This document shows, piece by piece, positions 21,050-33,675 of a DNA stretch of 64,000 bases (position 1 is its first letter; every line of letters starts with the position of its first letter). Source of the DNA: Lophius americanus (taxonomy: Eukaryota; Chordata; Actinopteri; Lophiiformes; Lophiidae); contig JBBDHG010000028.1 in assembly GCA_037951165.1 (NCBI GenBank), positions 7,869,001 through 7,933,000 of the forward strand, read 5' to 3'. The notes below the pieces were generated by a model, which was not told where the DNA came from, did not search any database, and was given only the letters and a program-made list of their open reading frames with translations. The position numbers and the translations under genes were made by a program.

Positions 21050-21550
21050 AAGGTTTGAAATACTCCTGTTTTATTCTTTTCACAAGAAGGGTTATGTGTC
21101 AATGTGCTCCTTTTTCACTTCTAGTATAAAGTTCACCTGAAGGAGCAGAGTGTGACTCAGTGTTCACATTAGCCTCAGCGGTCCAGGGCAGAGAGCCTAG
21201 CCTGGTCAAATCTGTCTGAGCTTTATTTAGTCAGATCCAATTCCATCACCACACCCATAGGCCTTAAATAATGCAACAAAAATGCACTGGATGGAATCAT
21301 TTTAATTCCCACTTGGAGGCTGATAATCAAGGTTGTATATTATGCAAGGAAAAATTTTCAATGACAATGTTTAATATTACCCAAAAATCTTTGAGTCTAT
21401 GTGAGCATTTGTGTGCTTGTACACAGACCCTAACAGTATAACCACTGACAGGCAAAGTCCAAATGACAATAATAAACTTGTAACAATGGCACCTGACAGT
21501 AGCTGATATATATTTTTAATTCCAAATGTAAAGTGTGTTATAAATTAAAT

Positions 21551-21582
<32 letters not shown>

Positions 21583-23230
21583 ATATTGAGCAGTACTGCT
21601 TGTGAAAGACTGGGGCAGAAATGTGTGGAGAACAAGTTACAGTTGAGGTGGGGTGTTGGGGTTTTGCTGGATATTCCTTCAGTAAAGGGAAATGAACCCT
21701 GAGCATCATTAGGGTAAGTTGGAGAAAAGCCATGTGAGAGAGCATCATGATGATGTACCTATCTGCATGAAAGAGACATGCCGTCACAGGATCTGCATGT
21801 TACATAGTGGGAAACGTGTGATAACTATCAGAGTGCTGTTGGGATAGCATTATCCCAATGATGTGTTATGCTGTGACTCTGAAGAACCTCATTGCAGAAA
21901 TAAACGCACACCACTGCTTTTAAATGGGTTAATTAAGACTGTATCATTGGCGGCAGATGATAGCGGGAACACAGCTATCCGTTTAATTGAATTGCTTAAA
22001 GTATTGCCAGTCTAATCACACCAGCATTATTGCTTTTTGCAGCTTTTTGTGCTTTCACTGTTTATGGGGTTGATTTTTACAGCCTAGCTCCGATCTTATT
22101 ACTGCTCTGGAATGTATTATTATTATAACTATGGATTATATTTATGTCAGTTTATGACCAAATTCTGCATGGGCAGCCCAAAATAATTGCCACATATAAT
22201 ACGTTCATAATCCAACCCCGAGTATAGACAGCGCTGATTAAGGAGTTGTTTTTCAAAATCCTCCCTTGTACAGAAATCCACTTTGTTTTACTGCAGTTTC
22301 ATCACAGAACAAAGGCGACTTCAAGAAGAAAATCACTGTTTTTTCTGTGTATCTGTGTACATTTTCCTCAGTTGTAAAGCTCCAACAATTAGAGACGGGT
22401 ACTTCATACAAAATTATGTTATTCAGCCTATAACCTTATAATAGTAATGTCACATTCTTTCTTTGTAATGTAGTTGCAAACTGCTTGTAGTTCCATCAGT
22501 GCCACTTGCTGGATCACATTGCTACCAAGCGCCGTTAAAAACTATTTCCCATATTAAAACAAGAGTCATTCATATGAATCGATTTTTAATAATATAATTA
22601 ACATGCAACAATCTTTACCATTGCTAAGTAGAAGCTGTAAGGAAAAAATGTGACTGCAACCATCATAGTGGTCCAACAAATAAGAAACAAAGTGGCGCAG
22701 AAAGTGATTTTAAATAAAATATTTTACAAAAAAATACAGTTAATGGTGATTCCACTGTAATTACTGTTGTTAGAAAATGCATAAATTGCTTTCTGGTATT
22801 GGTTGTATAAACTGGTGCAATCTTATTGAATCATGGAAACCAAACAAAGGAGCAGTCCAAAAAATGTATCATCTCTGGATTGTTAATGTTATATCAAAGT
22901 CCATTTGAATATCATTACCTTTGTTCGGATCTGCTTGGTTTTCTTACTGCAGTCATTCATTACTGTTACACACTCTTGCCCACTGTAAAGTCAGCCAAGG
23001 TGAAGATCATCAGAAATTAGGCATTAGTTAGAATAGTTTATGGAACAATGGATTGGTGATTATATGGTCAAAAATTCCAAAAGTATTGATTGCTATCTAA
23101 CGATAATCAGTTAACAGGGTTGTGACGTTCATTACCGTCATTGATTTTCTCTAGTTTTGTGCTCCTTCTATGTATCAAACACTGGATGTGTTACGGGTCC
23201 CAGGGATGGGCGCTGCAGTAACAAATATGT
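21050..23230. other. Unassigned non-coding DNA with an (ATT)n microsatellite
   Basis: (ATT)n occurs at about 21551-21583. No transposon motif, RNA gene or exon was recognised in the remainder. Confidence 0.5.
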
Positions 23231-23231
23231 G

Positions 23232-24050
23232 TGACCTGTTTTAAGCCGGTGAAAACAGGAGCAATGTCGATTAGGTCTGCAGTGTTTTCCCTCAGATTGC
23301 CTCTGTTTGTTTTAGTAACAATTAAACCATAATACAAATGGCATATATCCGCCCCTTGCATTTCAGGTTAAACATTTTTACTTAATTTCACAAGAGAGTA
23401 TCACCTAAACAATACCTTTACCGAAAAAACAAAATATCCCTCTTTCTATCCAGCTTGTTACTGTGATAAACACACTTCCATGGTTTTTTTTTTAATAAAA
23501 TAAACGTTGTTTGTGAATGAATTACTTATATAATCTTCAGTTTTAACTAACTTAAACTAGCTATTGGTGTCGCTGCTGGTTTAATTGAAAATTAATGTGC
23601 AATGTCCCGTTAAAGATGTCCAACTTGACATTTGACTTCTTTAAAATGTACATTTAAAAGTGCAACAGACTCAGGTATCGCCAAAAAAGAAACCTTTACA
23701 AACTTACAGTAAATACATTTAACATGTACAGTGTAAACAAACCTGTGATTGAAAGTTTGTGGTATGTCTGAAGTGCAAAGGAACCTTCTAGAAAACATTT
23801 CCACATTTATCTCAAGGGGTGGCACTTGCTACAAAATGGCGCCTTTCACGGTAAAACTTGTTTATCTATTTATGTCTCTCACATAGCTAAATCACTTTAA
23901 TCACTCTGAAACTCATTGTAGGCACAAATATAATTATATGGGACCACAAAAAGTAAACCATTGTGGTTTTATAGTTTACTGACCATTATTAAGCAGGTGA
24001 AAACAGGAAAATTAGGTGTGCATTGTTTCACTCCAGATTACCTTTGAGGA
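23232..24050. repeat. Two diverged copies of a ~70-bp segment
   Basis: 23240-23306 and 23988-24050 share 'GGTGAAAACAGGA', 'TTAGGT.TGCA.TGTTT' and 'CTC.AGATT.CCT' in the same order and orientation. They are a pair of old dispersed repeats of unknown type. Confidence 0.4.
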
Positions 24051-26685
24051 AACAGCGGAGACAGGTGCTCACATACTGATACCCAGAGCAACCGGATTGA
24101 AGACGAAGGTTCAGCCCCACTGCTATCAGAATAAATGTAACGCATAGAAATAACTAATTGCTTCTCCAAGTATATCTCTGTTTAGAACCCAAAAATTATT
24201 ATTAGAAAAATAATTACTTTCAAATTTTACCACATAAATGTGGGAACCCTAGTTTAGGGGTACCACAGATAAAACTTTATCAATCACTGTGTTAACATGC
24301 ATACCAGTAACCTGGATATGATATGGGTTTTTGAGCCAGATTTCTGTAGCGGGGATGAGAGCTGGATATTGACAACCCCAGTATTCAATCTGGAGTTGTC
24401 CACCAGAAACTGTACTAATGTTTACATGTACATTGCTTGACCACCATCCTGTATAGTGTATATACAGTATACGGTGGATGATAATATCAGAAGAGGGCGT
24501 CAGAAATGTATAGAAGTATGCCATTCTTAGCTGACAGTAACATCAGGAAGAAGGAGCATGAAAGATGGAAATGGCTGTGTACCAGTATATACCAGTGGCT
24601 GAAGAAAAGCTGGAACAGATGTGGAAGGTGAAAGCCAAATTGTTTATGGTGGTAATAAGAGCTTTACTGGGCTGTGACCCACAAACTGCAATAAGGGCTC
24701 CAGCAGATTTCAGGTACAATATTTGAGGTCTCTGTCCATAAGAGTCCAGTGCTGAGGACATCTAAGATACTGCTAAGAACCCTCAAACTTCCAGGGTTCT
24801 AGGAGAGAACCTGAGCTTGAGGAAAATGCATAACACCCCCATGGGGGAATTGAGTTTTTATTTTCCTTCTTTTTTTAAGTAAATAATGTTAAGCTCTTGC
24901 ATCCAAGCGTTATCCTTCATGATTACCCCGTTTGTACAACAGAATAGTAACCTGTGTGACAGAACTGACTTCAATCTGCTGTATTTTATGGCATGATGAG
25001 ATTGTCAAATTAAACGGTCCCCTTGCATACATAACAGATACTCCCAAAACAGCCTGTAGTAATCAGTACCTGGGTTACTAGAATACATCGTGTATACAGG
25101 ATATGAATAACTATACTCCATCTAAACACTATAAATCCAATATATCTGTGTATGTGAACATAGTCAGTAAAGAAATAGCCACTGACTGTCTGACTTTCCT
25201 AATACGTATGTGGTCTATCTCATCTGTCCATGTGGTAATGGAACTGAAGTTTCAGTTCAAACACAATTAGCTATCAAGCTTTATAATCAAGCACAAAGAA
25301 AATAATAGGGGAGAGTTAAAGGGGAGGAATCTTCCATCTTCCTACAACCTACAAATAGCTTGAGTTAATTAAATATATTTTGGGGGTTTGTATTGCTGTA
25401 CTGACCAATGTCCTGTTTGCTTTCCGAGTCCCGTGTCAAATTTGTTTTGTCCCTTTGACTCACTATTTCGGATTTAATCGGAAACCATATGTCACCTGGA
25501 TTAGTCCCTTATCTGAGTTTGTAAATTTAGTCTTTTTTTGCAATAATTCATCTCGTCTCTGGTTTCTCTCACTGCATCTCAAAAGCTGCATCTGCAACAG
25601 CATCTCCCAATAGATAACTTCATCTGCTTACCTCTCCCCATGAGAGAGCTCTTTCCTCCTCACGCATAATGCTTGCTGCCTCTGATAAACACTTCTGGGA
25701 GATGATATGATGAAACTCAAGTCAAAGTGGAAAGGAAGGAATTAGTCAAGATTTGATATTAATATCACATCCCCTTGCAGACATCTGAGTTGTGTTTAAA
25801 TGGGGTGCGAGCTGAATAGCAAGTTACATCGGGAACATTTCATTTTCAGGAGAAAAAGCAAACTTTGATCCACCAAATGTTGAAGGTTGGAGCTCCGTCT
25901 GTGTGTTTGACGGGTGGTTCCTGTTCTACTAAGCACAATGCTGCACCAAAATATTTGTGATCTTTCTTCCAGTTCTCCTGGTGGATAAAAAAGCCTCTGG
26001 CTTGAATAATAGCAACATCCTCCACCATCTGTTCTCAGAGCCAAAGAAACAGGTTTCTCTCCATACAGGGGGTAAATGCCATTCAGCATCAGATATGATC
26101 AGAGTCTGGCAGATTGGCTCTGGGTAGCCATGTGCTGGTAATTACATGAAAACTCTGGCCTAGGGGCTTTGAACAGAGACAACCATAGGATGGAGGTAGA
26201 GGGTGGTTATAAGAACAAAAACAAGAACACAAAATCAGCTGAAATGTGATACATCCTTTCAATGCTGAAAGGTTCAACTGAAAACACTCAAAAATAGTCT
26301 CGGTGCCTCTTTATGGAATTGCTATTTTAGAACACTCCGAATGGTTGATACTAAAGTTGATCAAAAAAACTGGTGTACCAGTATTTACTGTTACAAGTGA
26401 ATATTTATTACATTATATTCCCTAAAATCGGTACCTTTTGAGAAATTTGCTTATTCTTGCTAAATTTTTGGACTTCACTACCATAAACACATCAGATCTC
26501 AACAGAACTTAAATTGGGTGTTTAATAATGGTGGTCACGGTCCCTTGTTTGTACGTTGTTGGTCTTTTAAAACAATTCTATTGGATGTTTTTATGGTTGA
26601 AATAAAACTGGTATATCAGGATTTGCTGGTCAACTTGAGATTCAATACATATTCCAAAATCAGGTATGTTTGTAAAACTTCAGTA
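24051..26685. other. Unassigned non-coding DNA
   Basis: Short frames such as minus 24249-24524, plus 25380-25613 and minus 25796-26089 lack recognisable domains. No repeat family was recognised. I see nothing that can be named here. Confidence 0.45.
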
Positions 26686-26724
26686 GCACTTGCTACTGTT
26701 GGAATTCATCCCAAAGCTCGAACA

Positions 26725-27090
26725 CGATGTGTGCTTTATTTTGTTACATTTGAGACAACAGTGAGGACTCGAAACACGGTTTCCTGGTGTCATTCATTCA
26801 GGTTAAAAAAAAGCTTTAACCATAATATTTTAACCACCGATAGGTGAAGACAGAATAACGGCACCTGGGGGTGGAATTTATCAAGTAGCAGGCGAACATT
26901 TTGTCCAGAAGTATAAGTGCTTGAAGCAGAAAAAACACGCACACATGCATATCCGAGTTACTTCTCAGAAAGTTCGACAGTTTTCAGAAAAAAATTAAGA
27001 TGCTCCACCAGAAGATTGTGTTTGCAACTAGATGGTGAAGAATGCTGCACCATGATCCTAGAAAGATGAGGCTAACACACACAAACACAT
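26725..27090 (+). mobile_element. Tc1-like 5' end remnant in a region similar to 33.1-33.9 kb
   Basis: 'TTTTAACCACCGATAGGTGA', 'TAACGGCACCTG', 'TTATCAAGTAGCAGGCGAAC' and 'CTTGAAGCAGAAAAA' match the 5' untranslated part of the fish Tc1-like element. The flanks also resemble the flanks of the Tc1 copy at 33175: 'GATGTGTGCTTT' and 'GTCATTCATTCA.GTTAAAAAA' lie upstream, and 'CCAGAAGATTG', 'AATGCTGC' and 'GCTAACACA' lie downstream. Confidence 0.55.
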
Positions 27091-27182
27091 AAAAATCCAC
27101 ACCCTGATTCACCCCAGAATTCTGCTGCATCAACATAAAGACCCTCTCCGTCAGACTTTATGGACTGTTTTTGTTAACATTA

Positions 27183-27432
27183 TGTGGCGGCTGTAGCTCA
27201 GTGGGCAAAGCAGCCATCTCCGAATCAGAAGATCAGAAGGTAGCCGGTTCAAATCCCACCAGGGTCTACTTGTCGTAGGGACCTTGAGCAAGAACCTGAA
27301 ACCATTGCTCCCCAGAACCAGATGTCAGTGGCTGCCCACTGCTCCCTCAGGGATGGGTCAAATGCAGACAAGTAATTTCACTATGTTGTACTGTGTATGG
27401 CTGCATGTGATCAATAAAGGATTTTCTCTTCT
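27183..27432 (+). mobile_element. tRNA-headed SINE, full length
   Basis: The head has pol III box A (GGCTGTAGCTCAGTGGGC) and box B (GCCGGTTCAAATCCCAC) in tRNA spacing. The body 'CCTTGAGCAAGAACCTGAAA', 'GGCTGCCCACTGCTCCCTCA' and 'AATTTCACTATGTTG' follows, and the tail ends AATAAAGGATTTTCTTCTTC-like (about 27410-27435). This architecture is that of a tRNA-derived fish SINE mobilised by a partner LINE. It is the best preserved of the four copies here (others 6.1, 20.5 and 47.5 kb). It is not a functional tRNA gene, because the 3' half of the cloverleaf is lost. Confidence 0.8.
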
Positions 27433-27439
27433 TCTTAAA

Positions 27440-27920
27440 TAATTTAAAAAGGGCAGTTCAGTGGATAAAAGGGGCAGTTAATAAAAGACATCTTGTATCA
27501 AACACAATTAAGTCACCCAAAACCCTTAGTCAGTCAGGTTGAGAGTAAAATACAGTAGCAGGTCAAGAAAGTCATGAATTTGACTAGGTGATTGGATGAT
27601 GATGGGGTGCTACAGAAGATATATACACATCCATCTCCACACATACACAAAAACAAACATAGTAGAACAAAGAAAGTAAAATAATAAAGATTTTCGACTT
27701 ACGTTTACTCAAACATAAAACAGTTTTCTGAAGTAATTATACTGCATGGTTGGATCCATTTCTGTAGCTTCTCAATCAGTTCATCACAGGGCTGACACAA
27801 ACAAATAAACCACCATTCACACTCACATTCCCTCCTACAGGCAAATTAGGGGGTATTATGTAGTCGTCGAGACCACGTCAACCGCGTCCGACGATCTTTC
27901 TTGTAAACACAAAACCAAAA
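27440..27920. other. Unassigned non-coding DNA
   Basis: No exon, RNA gene or nameable repeat seen. Confidence 0.5.
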
Positions 27921-27924
27921 TGCT

Positions 27925-28885
27925 ATATCATGGATCAAATTGTATTATTGCATGACGAAATCTGGATTTACAGAGAAGTATGTTAGAGTTGTATATGATA
28001 TGTATGAAAGAAGCATGACAGCAGTGAGGTGTGCAGTATGACTCACGGATGGGTTTAAATTGGAGGTGGGACTGCATCAAGAATCGGCCCTGAGCCCTTT
28101 CTTGTTTGCTATTGTGATGGACAGGTTGACAGTTGGGGTCAGGCAAGAGTCTCCATGGTCTATGATGTTTGCGGATGACATTGTGTTCTGTGGTGAGTGC
28201 ATGGAGCAGGTTGAAGAAACCTGGAGGGGTGTAGGTATGCACTGGACCGAAAAGGAATGAAGGTCAGTCGCAGAGAGACAGATTACATGTGTGTGAATGA
28301 AAGAGAAGCAGGTTGAGCTGTGATGATGCAAGGAGTAGAGGTGAAGAAGGTATAGGAATTGAAGTACTTGGGTTCAACTGTTCAGAGCAACGTTGAGTGT
28401 GGAAAAGAGGTGAAGAAGCGAGTACAGGCCGGGTGGAGTGGATAAAGTAGAGTGTCAACAGTTATCTGTGACAGAATAGTAGCAGAAACAGTGAAGGGAA
28501 GGTTTAAAAGAAGGTAGTGAGGCCATCCCTTCTGCATAGCTTGGAGACGGCAGCTCTGGACAGGATTAGATTAGTCCCGCTGATGTGTTCATCAGCGGGA
28601 CTTCCCAGGTAAGACATCTTGGAGATAAAGTAAGAGAAGACAAATAGAGATGGTTTGGACATGTCAACAGGAGGGATGGTAGTTGTATTAGTAAAAGTAT
28701 GCTGGAGATGGAGCTTCCAAGCAGGAGGAAAAGGGGAAGAACAAAGAGGTGATTTCTTTATGTGGTGAGAGAGGATATGCAGTTGGTTGGTCTGACAGAG
28801 GAAGATGCAGAGGACAGGGCAAGATGGAAATAAATGATCCACTGTGGCGACCCCTAAAGGGAACAGTTGAATGGAGAAGAAAAAG
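27925..28885 (+). pseudogene. RTE-clade LINE, reverse transcriptase to 3' end (broken)
   Basis: This is the C-terminal half of an RTE-type ORF, which encodes the endonuclease/reverse transcriptase of the retrotransposon. The frame at 28060-28260 shows 'LHQESALSPFLFAIVMDRL', then 'SPWSMMFADDIVFCGE', with the catalytic FADD motif intact. Further on, in shifted frames, it has equivalents of 'VQAGWSG', a 'RRSRPRWFGHV'-type region (near 28640) and 'REDMQLVGLTEEDAEDR' (near 28770). It ends with 'GATCCACTGTGGCGACCCCT' and a GAA-rich tail. Endonuclease and the first RT motifs are missing, and several frameshifts and stops make it dead. Confidence 0.88.
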
Positions 28886-29085
28886 ATTTACAAATTTTGC
28901 AACCCCATAGACCTGATTATGAGGAAGTATTGCAATGGTTATGGGAAAGGCTGGCTATTCTTCCAACACAAGGGAGAACTTTTTCTCCAAAGATTTTCCG
29001 CCCAAAATTTCTCAACGTTTGCTTTCATTTAGTCTAAATTTGGTCCATATCAATTGATATATATAAAGATATCATATTCATTCAT
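28886..29085 (+). mobile_element. Repeat family A, copy 3 (left part)
   Basis: Contains 'CCCATAGACCTGATTATGAG', 'GGGAAAGGCTGG', 'AACTTTTTCTCCAAAGATTT', 'TTTCTCAACGTTTGC' and 'TCTAAATTTGGTCCATATCA'. It is split by the composite insertion at 29086-29470 and resumes at about 29475. Confidence 0.65.
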
Positions 29086-29300
29086 TATCTACTGCTTATC
29101 CTGTCCGGGGTCACGGGGGGGTTGGAGCCTATCCGAGGGCAGAAACACATAGAGACAACCACACACGCTCACACCTACACCTACGGGAAATTTTAGTGTC
29201 ACCAATTCACCTGTATCACAGTTTTTTGGACTGTGGGAGGAAGCCGGAGTTCCCGGAGGGAACCCACGCAGACACAGAGGGAACGTGTTAAACCTAATTG
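29086..29300 (+). mobile_element. Common fish interspersed repeat, inserted in family A copy 3
   Basis: 'CATTCATTATCTACTGCTTA', 'TCCTGTCCGGGGTCACGGGG', 'GGACTGTGGGAGGAAGCCGG' and 'GAACCCACGCAGACACAG' are well-known words of an abundant teleost interspersed repeat. I recognise the words but cannot give the family name with certainty. Confidence 0.65.
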
Positions 29301-29404
29301 CTTAGGTCAATATAACGAGCAGGAATCAGATTTCAAAGCTGAATCAGACTCGGGTTAACAAATATAATGACTATACCCTTGGCCAGTAGAGTTCTTGCTA
29401 AACT

Positions 29405-29470
29405 ATGGATGGAAACAGATAATCCGCTTTGATGACCCGGAAAAGGAACAGCTGAAAGATGGAGAAGATA
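29405..29470 (+). mobile_element. RTE LINE 3' tail fragment
   Basis: 'GATAATCCGCTTTGATGACC' and 'GGAACAGCTGAAAGATGGAG' correspond to the end of RTE elements (compare 'GATCCACTGTGGCGACCCCT' at 28.84 kb). It is the right part of the composite insertion. Confidence 0.55.
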
Positions 29471-29474
29471 TATC

Positions 29475-29675
29475 GTATTTTATTCTAATAAATCATATTT
29501 TATTCACTAGGGTGCACTTTTGTTTTATGAAAAACAGTTCTGTTTTTCGGACTTAACTTCACATTTAATTTGAGTTCAATCCGGGGGATAGATTGTACAA
29601 CGCAAGGGATTGGGGAATTTCAGGGATAGATCCTTACTCTCAGGGACGACAGCGTAGCGCCTATTTTAGCATCTG
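29475..29675 (+). mobile_element. Repeat family A, copy 3 (right part with 3' end)
   Basis: 'CATATTTTATTCACTAGGGTG', given here as CATATTTTATTCACTAGGG, then 'GTTTTATGAAAAACAGTTCT', 'ACTTCACATTTAATTTGAGT', 'ACAACGCAAGGGATTGGGG' and 'CAGGGACGACAGCGTAG'. This is one of the best-preserved right halves. Confidence 0.75.
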
Positions 29676-31090
29676 TCTTGTAAGCAGAGTATAAAAAAAG
29701 GTGAAACTTTTTATAACCGTTGCGTTAAAGTTTGAAAAGCTGAACCTTTGACATATGCCCAATCATTCTCCTCCAAACACAATATTATGAAGCCTTAGGA
29801 TACTACAACATCTCCAATATGGCAACACTGCTTGGCTTGAGTGAGTATTAATGTAGCTACTTTTTGTTTCACAGAGTGTATGACAAGTGTTTTTTTGACT
29901 CTACTGTCCTGTCAACCAGAGGCCATACTCCATCTTATGATCAGACACAAGATTTCTTTGCTTTTTATTACTTGCTTGAAAGACAGACAATTTATTTATT
30001 TTTTCTTGCGTGTTTATTTGTCCCAGGCAACCACAATGCTTTCATCCACATTAGCTGTAAGCTTGCGGGCAACAGCAAGCCTGAGCTCCACATTCAGCAG
30101 AGGCAGCTTCTCTCGCTTTCTCCTGCGTCCTCTCGGTGCATTGATGGAGTTAAGTGCATCAGCATACACAGTCAGCAGTCACAGCACAGTACATACGCAT
30201 CCCACTGCAGGTCTTGCTGCTTCTGACAGGTTGATAAGGTAAAGCAGCGATAAATCCACTTTTAATCCTAAAAGTTTAAAAAGTTAACTCAGTGCTCCAC
30301 TTCTCTGGGTAAACAGCTGCAGACAAGAGCAGAATCCAATGTGACTGCAGATGCTAAATCCTCCAAAAAGTTTGGTTGTCCCCATGGCAGTCTCCTCCTT
30401 AGTTCAACTGCTCTAAAGAGCTGCTGCGTGCCTCTGATAGTCCTTTCCAAACCAAACAACACTGCACAGCAAACCATTTCCATTTCCAAGTAGAACATTT
30501 TCAAGCAGACATGGTTTGAATAACTCAAATATACCATTTTCCAGGCATTCACTTTGCTTGGTACAACTTAATTTCATATTTACATCACATTTAATCTAAT
30601 TGCAATGTATTTCTCATTTGCTTACTTATGGTGGCCACCAGTGATCACCGCCCAGCAATAAACACAAACATGAATCATATGAAGCTGTTGCACAAACTAC
30701 CTGTCCAACCCTGTTTCTGATGAAGAGAGGCTTCCTGGTGAGAACGTCAATACACATGGAGTTTCCAGCTGTTCCCCTTGACCTGAGTTTCACTCAGAAG
30801 GTATAACAACATGTAGAGTTTATGTATCTCACAACTCAACCCTCTGCACAAGCCCTGAATGAACCCCCCGCCGCCTGTGAGCTGCATTCAAAAGAGCAAC
30901 AGGAGCCAGAGGGACTGCACCCCTAATCTGATGCACACTTTACTAATTGCAATCCTTATTTGATTAAAAAATCTGGCATCGCTAATTTACATGTTATTTT
31001 TGTTGTGGAATATTAATGCTAAAGTCACTCGACACAATTGAATACAGCAAACCCCCATGGAGTTACAGATATTTTATTAGACCTAGTTAC
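29676..31090. other. Unassigned DNA, with a coding-like minus-strand stretch at 30014-30178
   Basis: Minus 30178-30014 is open for 55 codons ending in TAA. It has a basic, protein-like composition ('APRGRRRKREKLPLLNVELR') but no start, no acceptor and no family I recognise. Plus-strand frames over the same bases (29841-30242) are probably shadows. The rest is unassigned. Confidence 0.3.
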
Positions 31091-31640
31091 AATATATTGC
31101 AACTAGGTCTATGCCAAATGGTGGGCCGTCAGGGCCACCAAGGTATTCCCTGCTTGCCAAGACATCTTCGGAAAAAAAAAAAAAAAATCTAAATTAAATG
31201 AATTTAAATTTGAATCAAGACTACATGTATATGAATTATTTGTCCCCCTGTTAATTGATGTTATTTCATTGACTCTCTCCGTGGCTAATCCAAGTGAGCT
31301 CATATAAGAGAGCTTTGTTTTATCCACATAGATTTCTCCACTGCAGTCTCTGGGTGAAACATCTCCACTGGTACAAGCAACTTTCAGAGCTAATACACAG
31401 GATGATTTTTGTTGATTGTCATACTTTTTAACCAATCAGATTTCAAATTTGTCTTTTAGGGCGTGTTCCTTACATGCTAGGGTATGCCAGGTAGACTTCT
31501 GATTTCTGGCTCACTTAACTTTATCTCACTCGATTCCTTCCAAATGTAAGCGGAAACGAGCGCGCGGATACTATCAGCGAGTGTAACTGAGAGTGAACTT
31601 GCTGACTGAGAGTGAGCGCGAGGGAGGCTGACCTGAGATC
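31091..31640. other. Unassigned DNA with poly(A) tract
   Basis: An A-run at about 31170-31187 suggests an old retroposon end. GC content rises toward 31.6 kb. No coding evidence. Confidence 0.35.
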
Positions 31641-31935
31641 CATTTGTTCTTCGCTCTAGTCATAGGGCGCACAAAGGAAGCACACGCACGCGTCTTCCAC
31701 TCGTTCAAACGGGACGCCTGTAAACCAAAGCGGAGCACTCGTATACCAAGCAAGTTTCTTACGAGATACATGTTCCTGTTCGGATCCGGAGAAAATCCGT
31801 GTATTGAGCAAAAAAAAAACGCTTGTAAATTAAATCACCGTTCGTAAAGGGAGGCACATTTTTGAAGAATTTTTGCTCGTCAATCAAAATACCCTTAAAG
31901 CAAGGAAACTCATAAATGGAGGTACCACTGTATAT
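31640..31935 (+). mobile_element. Possible DNA-transposon (Tigger-like MITE) right end
   Basis: The block ends 'ATAAATGGAGGTACCACTGTA', given here as GGAGGTACCACTGTA. That is the inverted-terminal-repeat word of a widespread group of TA-targeting DNA transposons and their MITEs. 'CTCGTATACCAAGCAAG' and 'CCGTTCGTAAAGGGAGGCAC' inside look like its usual 'CTCGTAAACCAAG' and 'GTTCGTAA' internal repeats. The left terminus was not found. Confidence 0.35.
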
Positions 31936-33050
31936 GTGACATCTATTAGTGGGGTATCATCATGTCATTCTGTGTAATAGCGCTACATCTGTGATGGATT
32001 CAGTGTGTGTCTATGTAATTAGCGTTTCTCCCTCAGCAGTGTTTTACCTCTTTTTAATCAGTTGAGTTTAATCCCTGCCTACAACAATATTCACCAAATA
32101 TGGAATAAATCGGACCAACGCCAAAAAAGTTGTTTGTAAAAGTTTTTGCATTAACAATTCCATAATATCCCCAACTTCATGGTGATATAACTACAATGTA
32201 AAAGACACAGGAACCTTTTCACAAGAGAAGGAAAGTTGCTCTCTCGATTTGCATTCACTGTTGCCATATTGATTACTTGTTTGAACTTTACCTCCATTGT
32301 ATGGTGCAACGCTATTAGTAGGGTGTGATGAGGAGAAGCATTTGCCATGGATGATGGAGCAGCTGAATCCAAATTAGCTTGTTAAACTTCTCCCCAGGCA
32401 AGACCGATGTCGGTCGCACATATGTGTTAGAGAACTGCTGATGTGGGGCTACTGCACTGCACCACCATCTTCTGAATTAGCTCACTGTCCTTTTTTGCGT
32501 TGTTATTGGACTCGATGGAGTTTCTGGGGGCATCTGCATACTCACGTTAAATGCATGATCTAACAATCCATAATAAGGCAGAGTTGTATGGTAACTAAAT
32601 TTCATCCTTTCCTACCTTCCCTTTTTACTTGGTTATGACTAAAGTGCTAACCCTGTTCGGATTAATTTAAATAGTCAGTTTAAATCAGCTCTCATCAGCC
32701 TCATGTTGCGTTTATCGAATGTCAACTGTTCTATTTCATGTCTAAATATCAAAGGTAATCTCTGTTCATCTGATCCGATAGATGTCCAACTTCACAAATA
32801 TGAACTGAACTGATTATATTGATGATGAAGTGAAAAGCCTCCTCTCCAAATGCAACTGCTGCTTTTGGTGAGGAATAATATCATAATTAGTAATATACAT
32901 AAACCCTGGCAGCGCATAGAAATTAGATATATATAACATCTTATTTATTTAATACTTATATGGTAAAATGTAATGCGCTTCGGATAACATCTACCCCTAT
33001 GAAAATAAAAAATGTAATTGATTAACTAACCATTGAAAATGTGTTAAATT
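31936..33050. other. Unassigned non-coding DNA
   Basis: No exon, RNA gene or nameable repeat was recognised. Confidence 0.45.
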
Positions 33051-33174
33051 TATTCTCAGAACTTTTAACCCGTAACATGATGTGTGCTTTCATTTCATGA
33101 CACATCAGACTGCAGTCAAGACTTAAACCACTATTCCTGTTGTCATTCATTCAAGTTAAAAAACATACTCTTAA

Positions 33175-33675
33175 TACACTGATCAGCAAGAACATTATAA
33201 CTACTGATAGTTGAAAACTGAATTACAATCATTATCCTGTTTCCAAGGCTTCGATGGTTAGAATAAATTAGGTAGCAAGTGAACATTTTTGTCCTACATT
33301 TGATGTGCGTGAATCAGGAAAAAATGGTAAACATGCAGTTTTGAGTGACTGTCACGATGGTTAAATTGTGATGGCTAGATGACTGATTATCAGAGCATCT
33401 CCAAAAATCAAGAATTCAAGAACAAATCTTAGAAAAAATTGTAATTGAGCATTAAGACTGGCAGTGTGAATGTAGCCAATGATACATAGGATCGGTTAAG
33501 GTTAGCCCAGGTTGTCTGATCCCGCCAAAGAGCTATTGTAGCAAAAATTGCTGTAAAGATCAATGCTTGTTCTTATATAAAGGTGTAAGAGCAAGTACTG
33601 CAGAGCAGTTTACTGCAAAAAGGGAACATAGACAATATCTGGTCGGTGGTTATAACATTTTGGCAGATAGGTGTA
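33175..33675 (+). mobile_element. Tc1-like transposon, internally deleted, both ends present
   Basis: The left end TACACTGATCAGCAAGAACA and the right end TTTTGGCAGATAGGTGTA are diverged inverted terminal repeats at TA dinucleotides. Inside, in order, are the 5' untranslated region ('GGTAGCAAGTGAACATTT', 'GATGTGCGTGAATCAGGAAA'), the transposase start ('GGTTAAATTGTGATGGCTAG', 'AGAGCATCTCCAAAAATC') and a DNA-binding part ('GCCAAAGAGCTATTGTAGCA'). They are followed by a direct jump to the 3' end ('AACATAGACAATATCTGGTC'). The catalytic domain (roughly 700 bp in full-length relatives) is deleted, leaving a ~500-bp non-autonomous copy. Confidence 0.8.

Noticed and set aside
27183..27265. Possible tRNA gene (good box A and box B).
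   Set aside because: The acceptor-stem and 3' half do not close, and the sequence continues into a SINE body and tail, so it is a SINE head.
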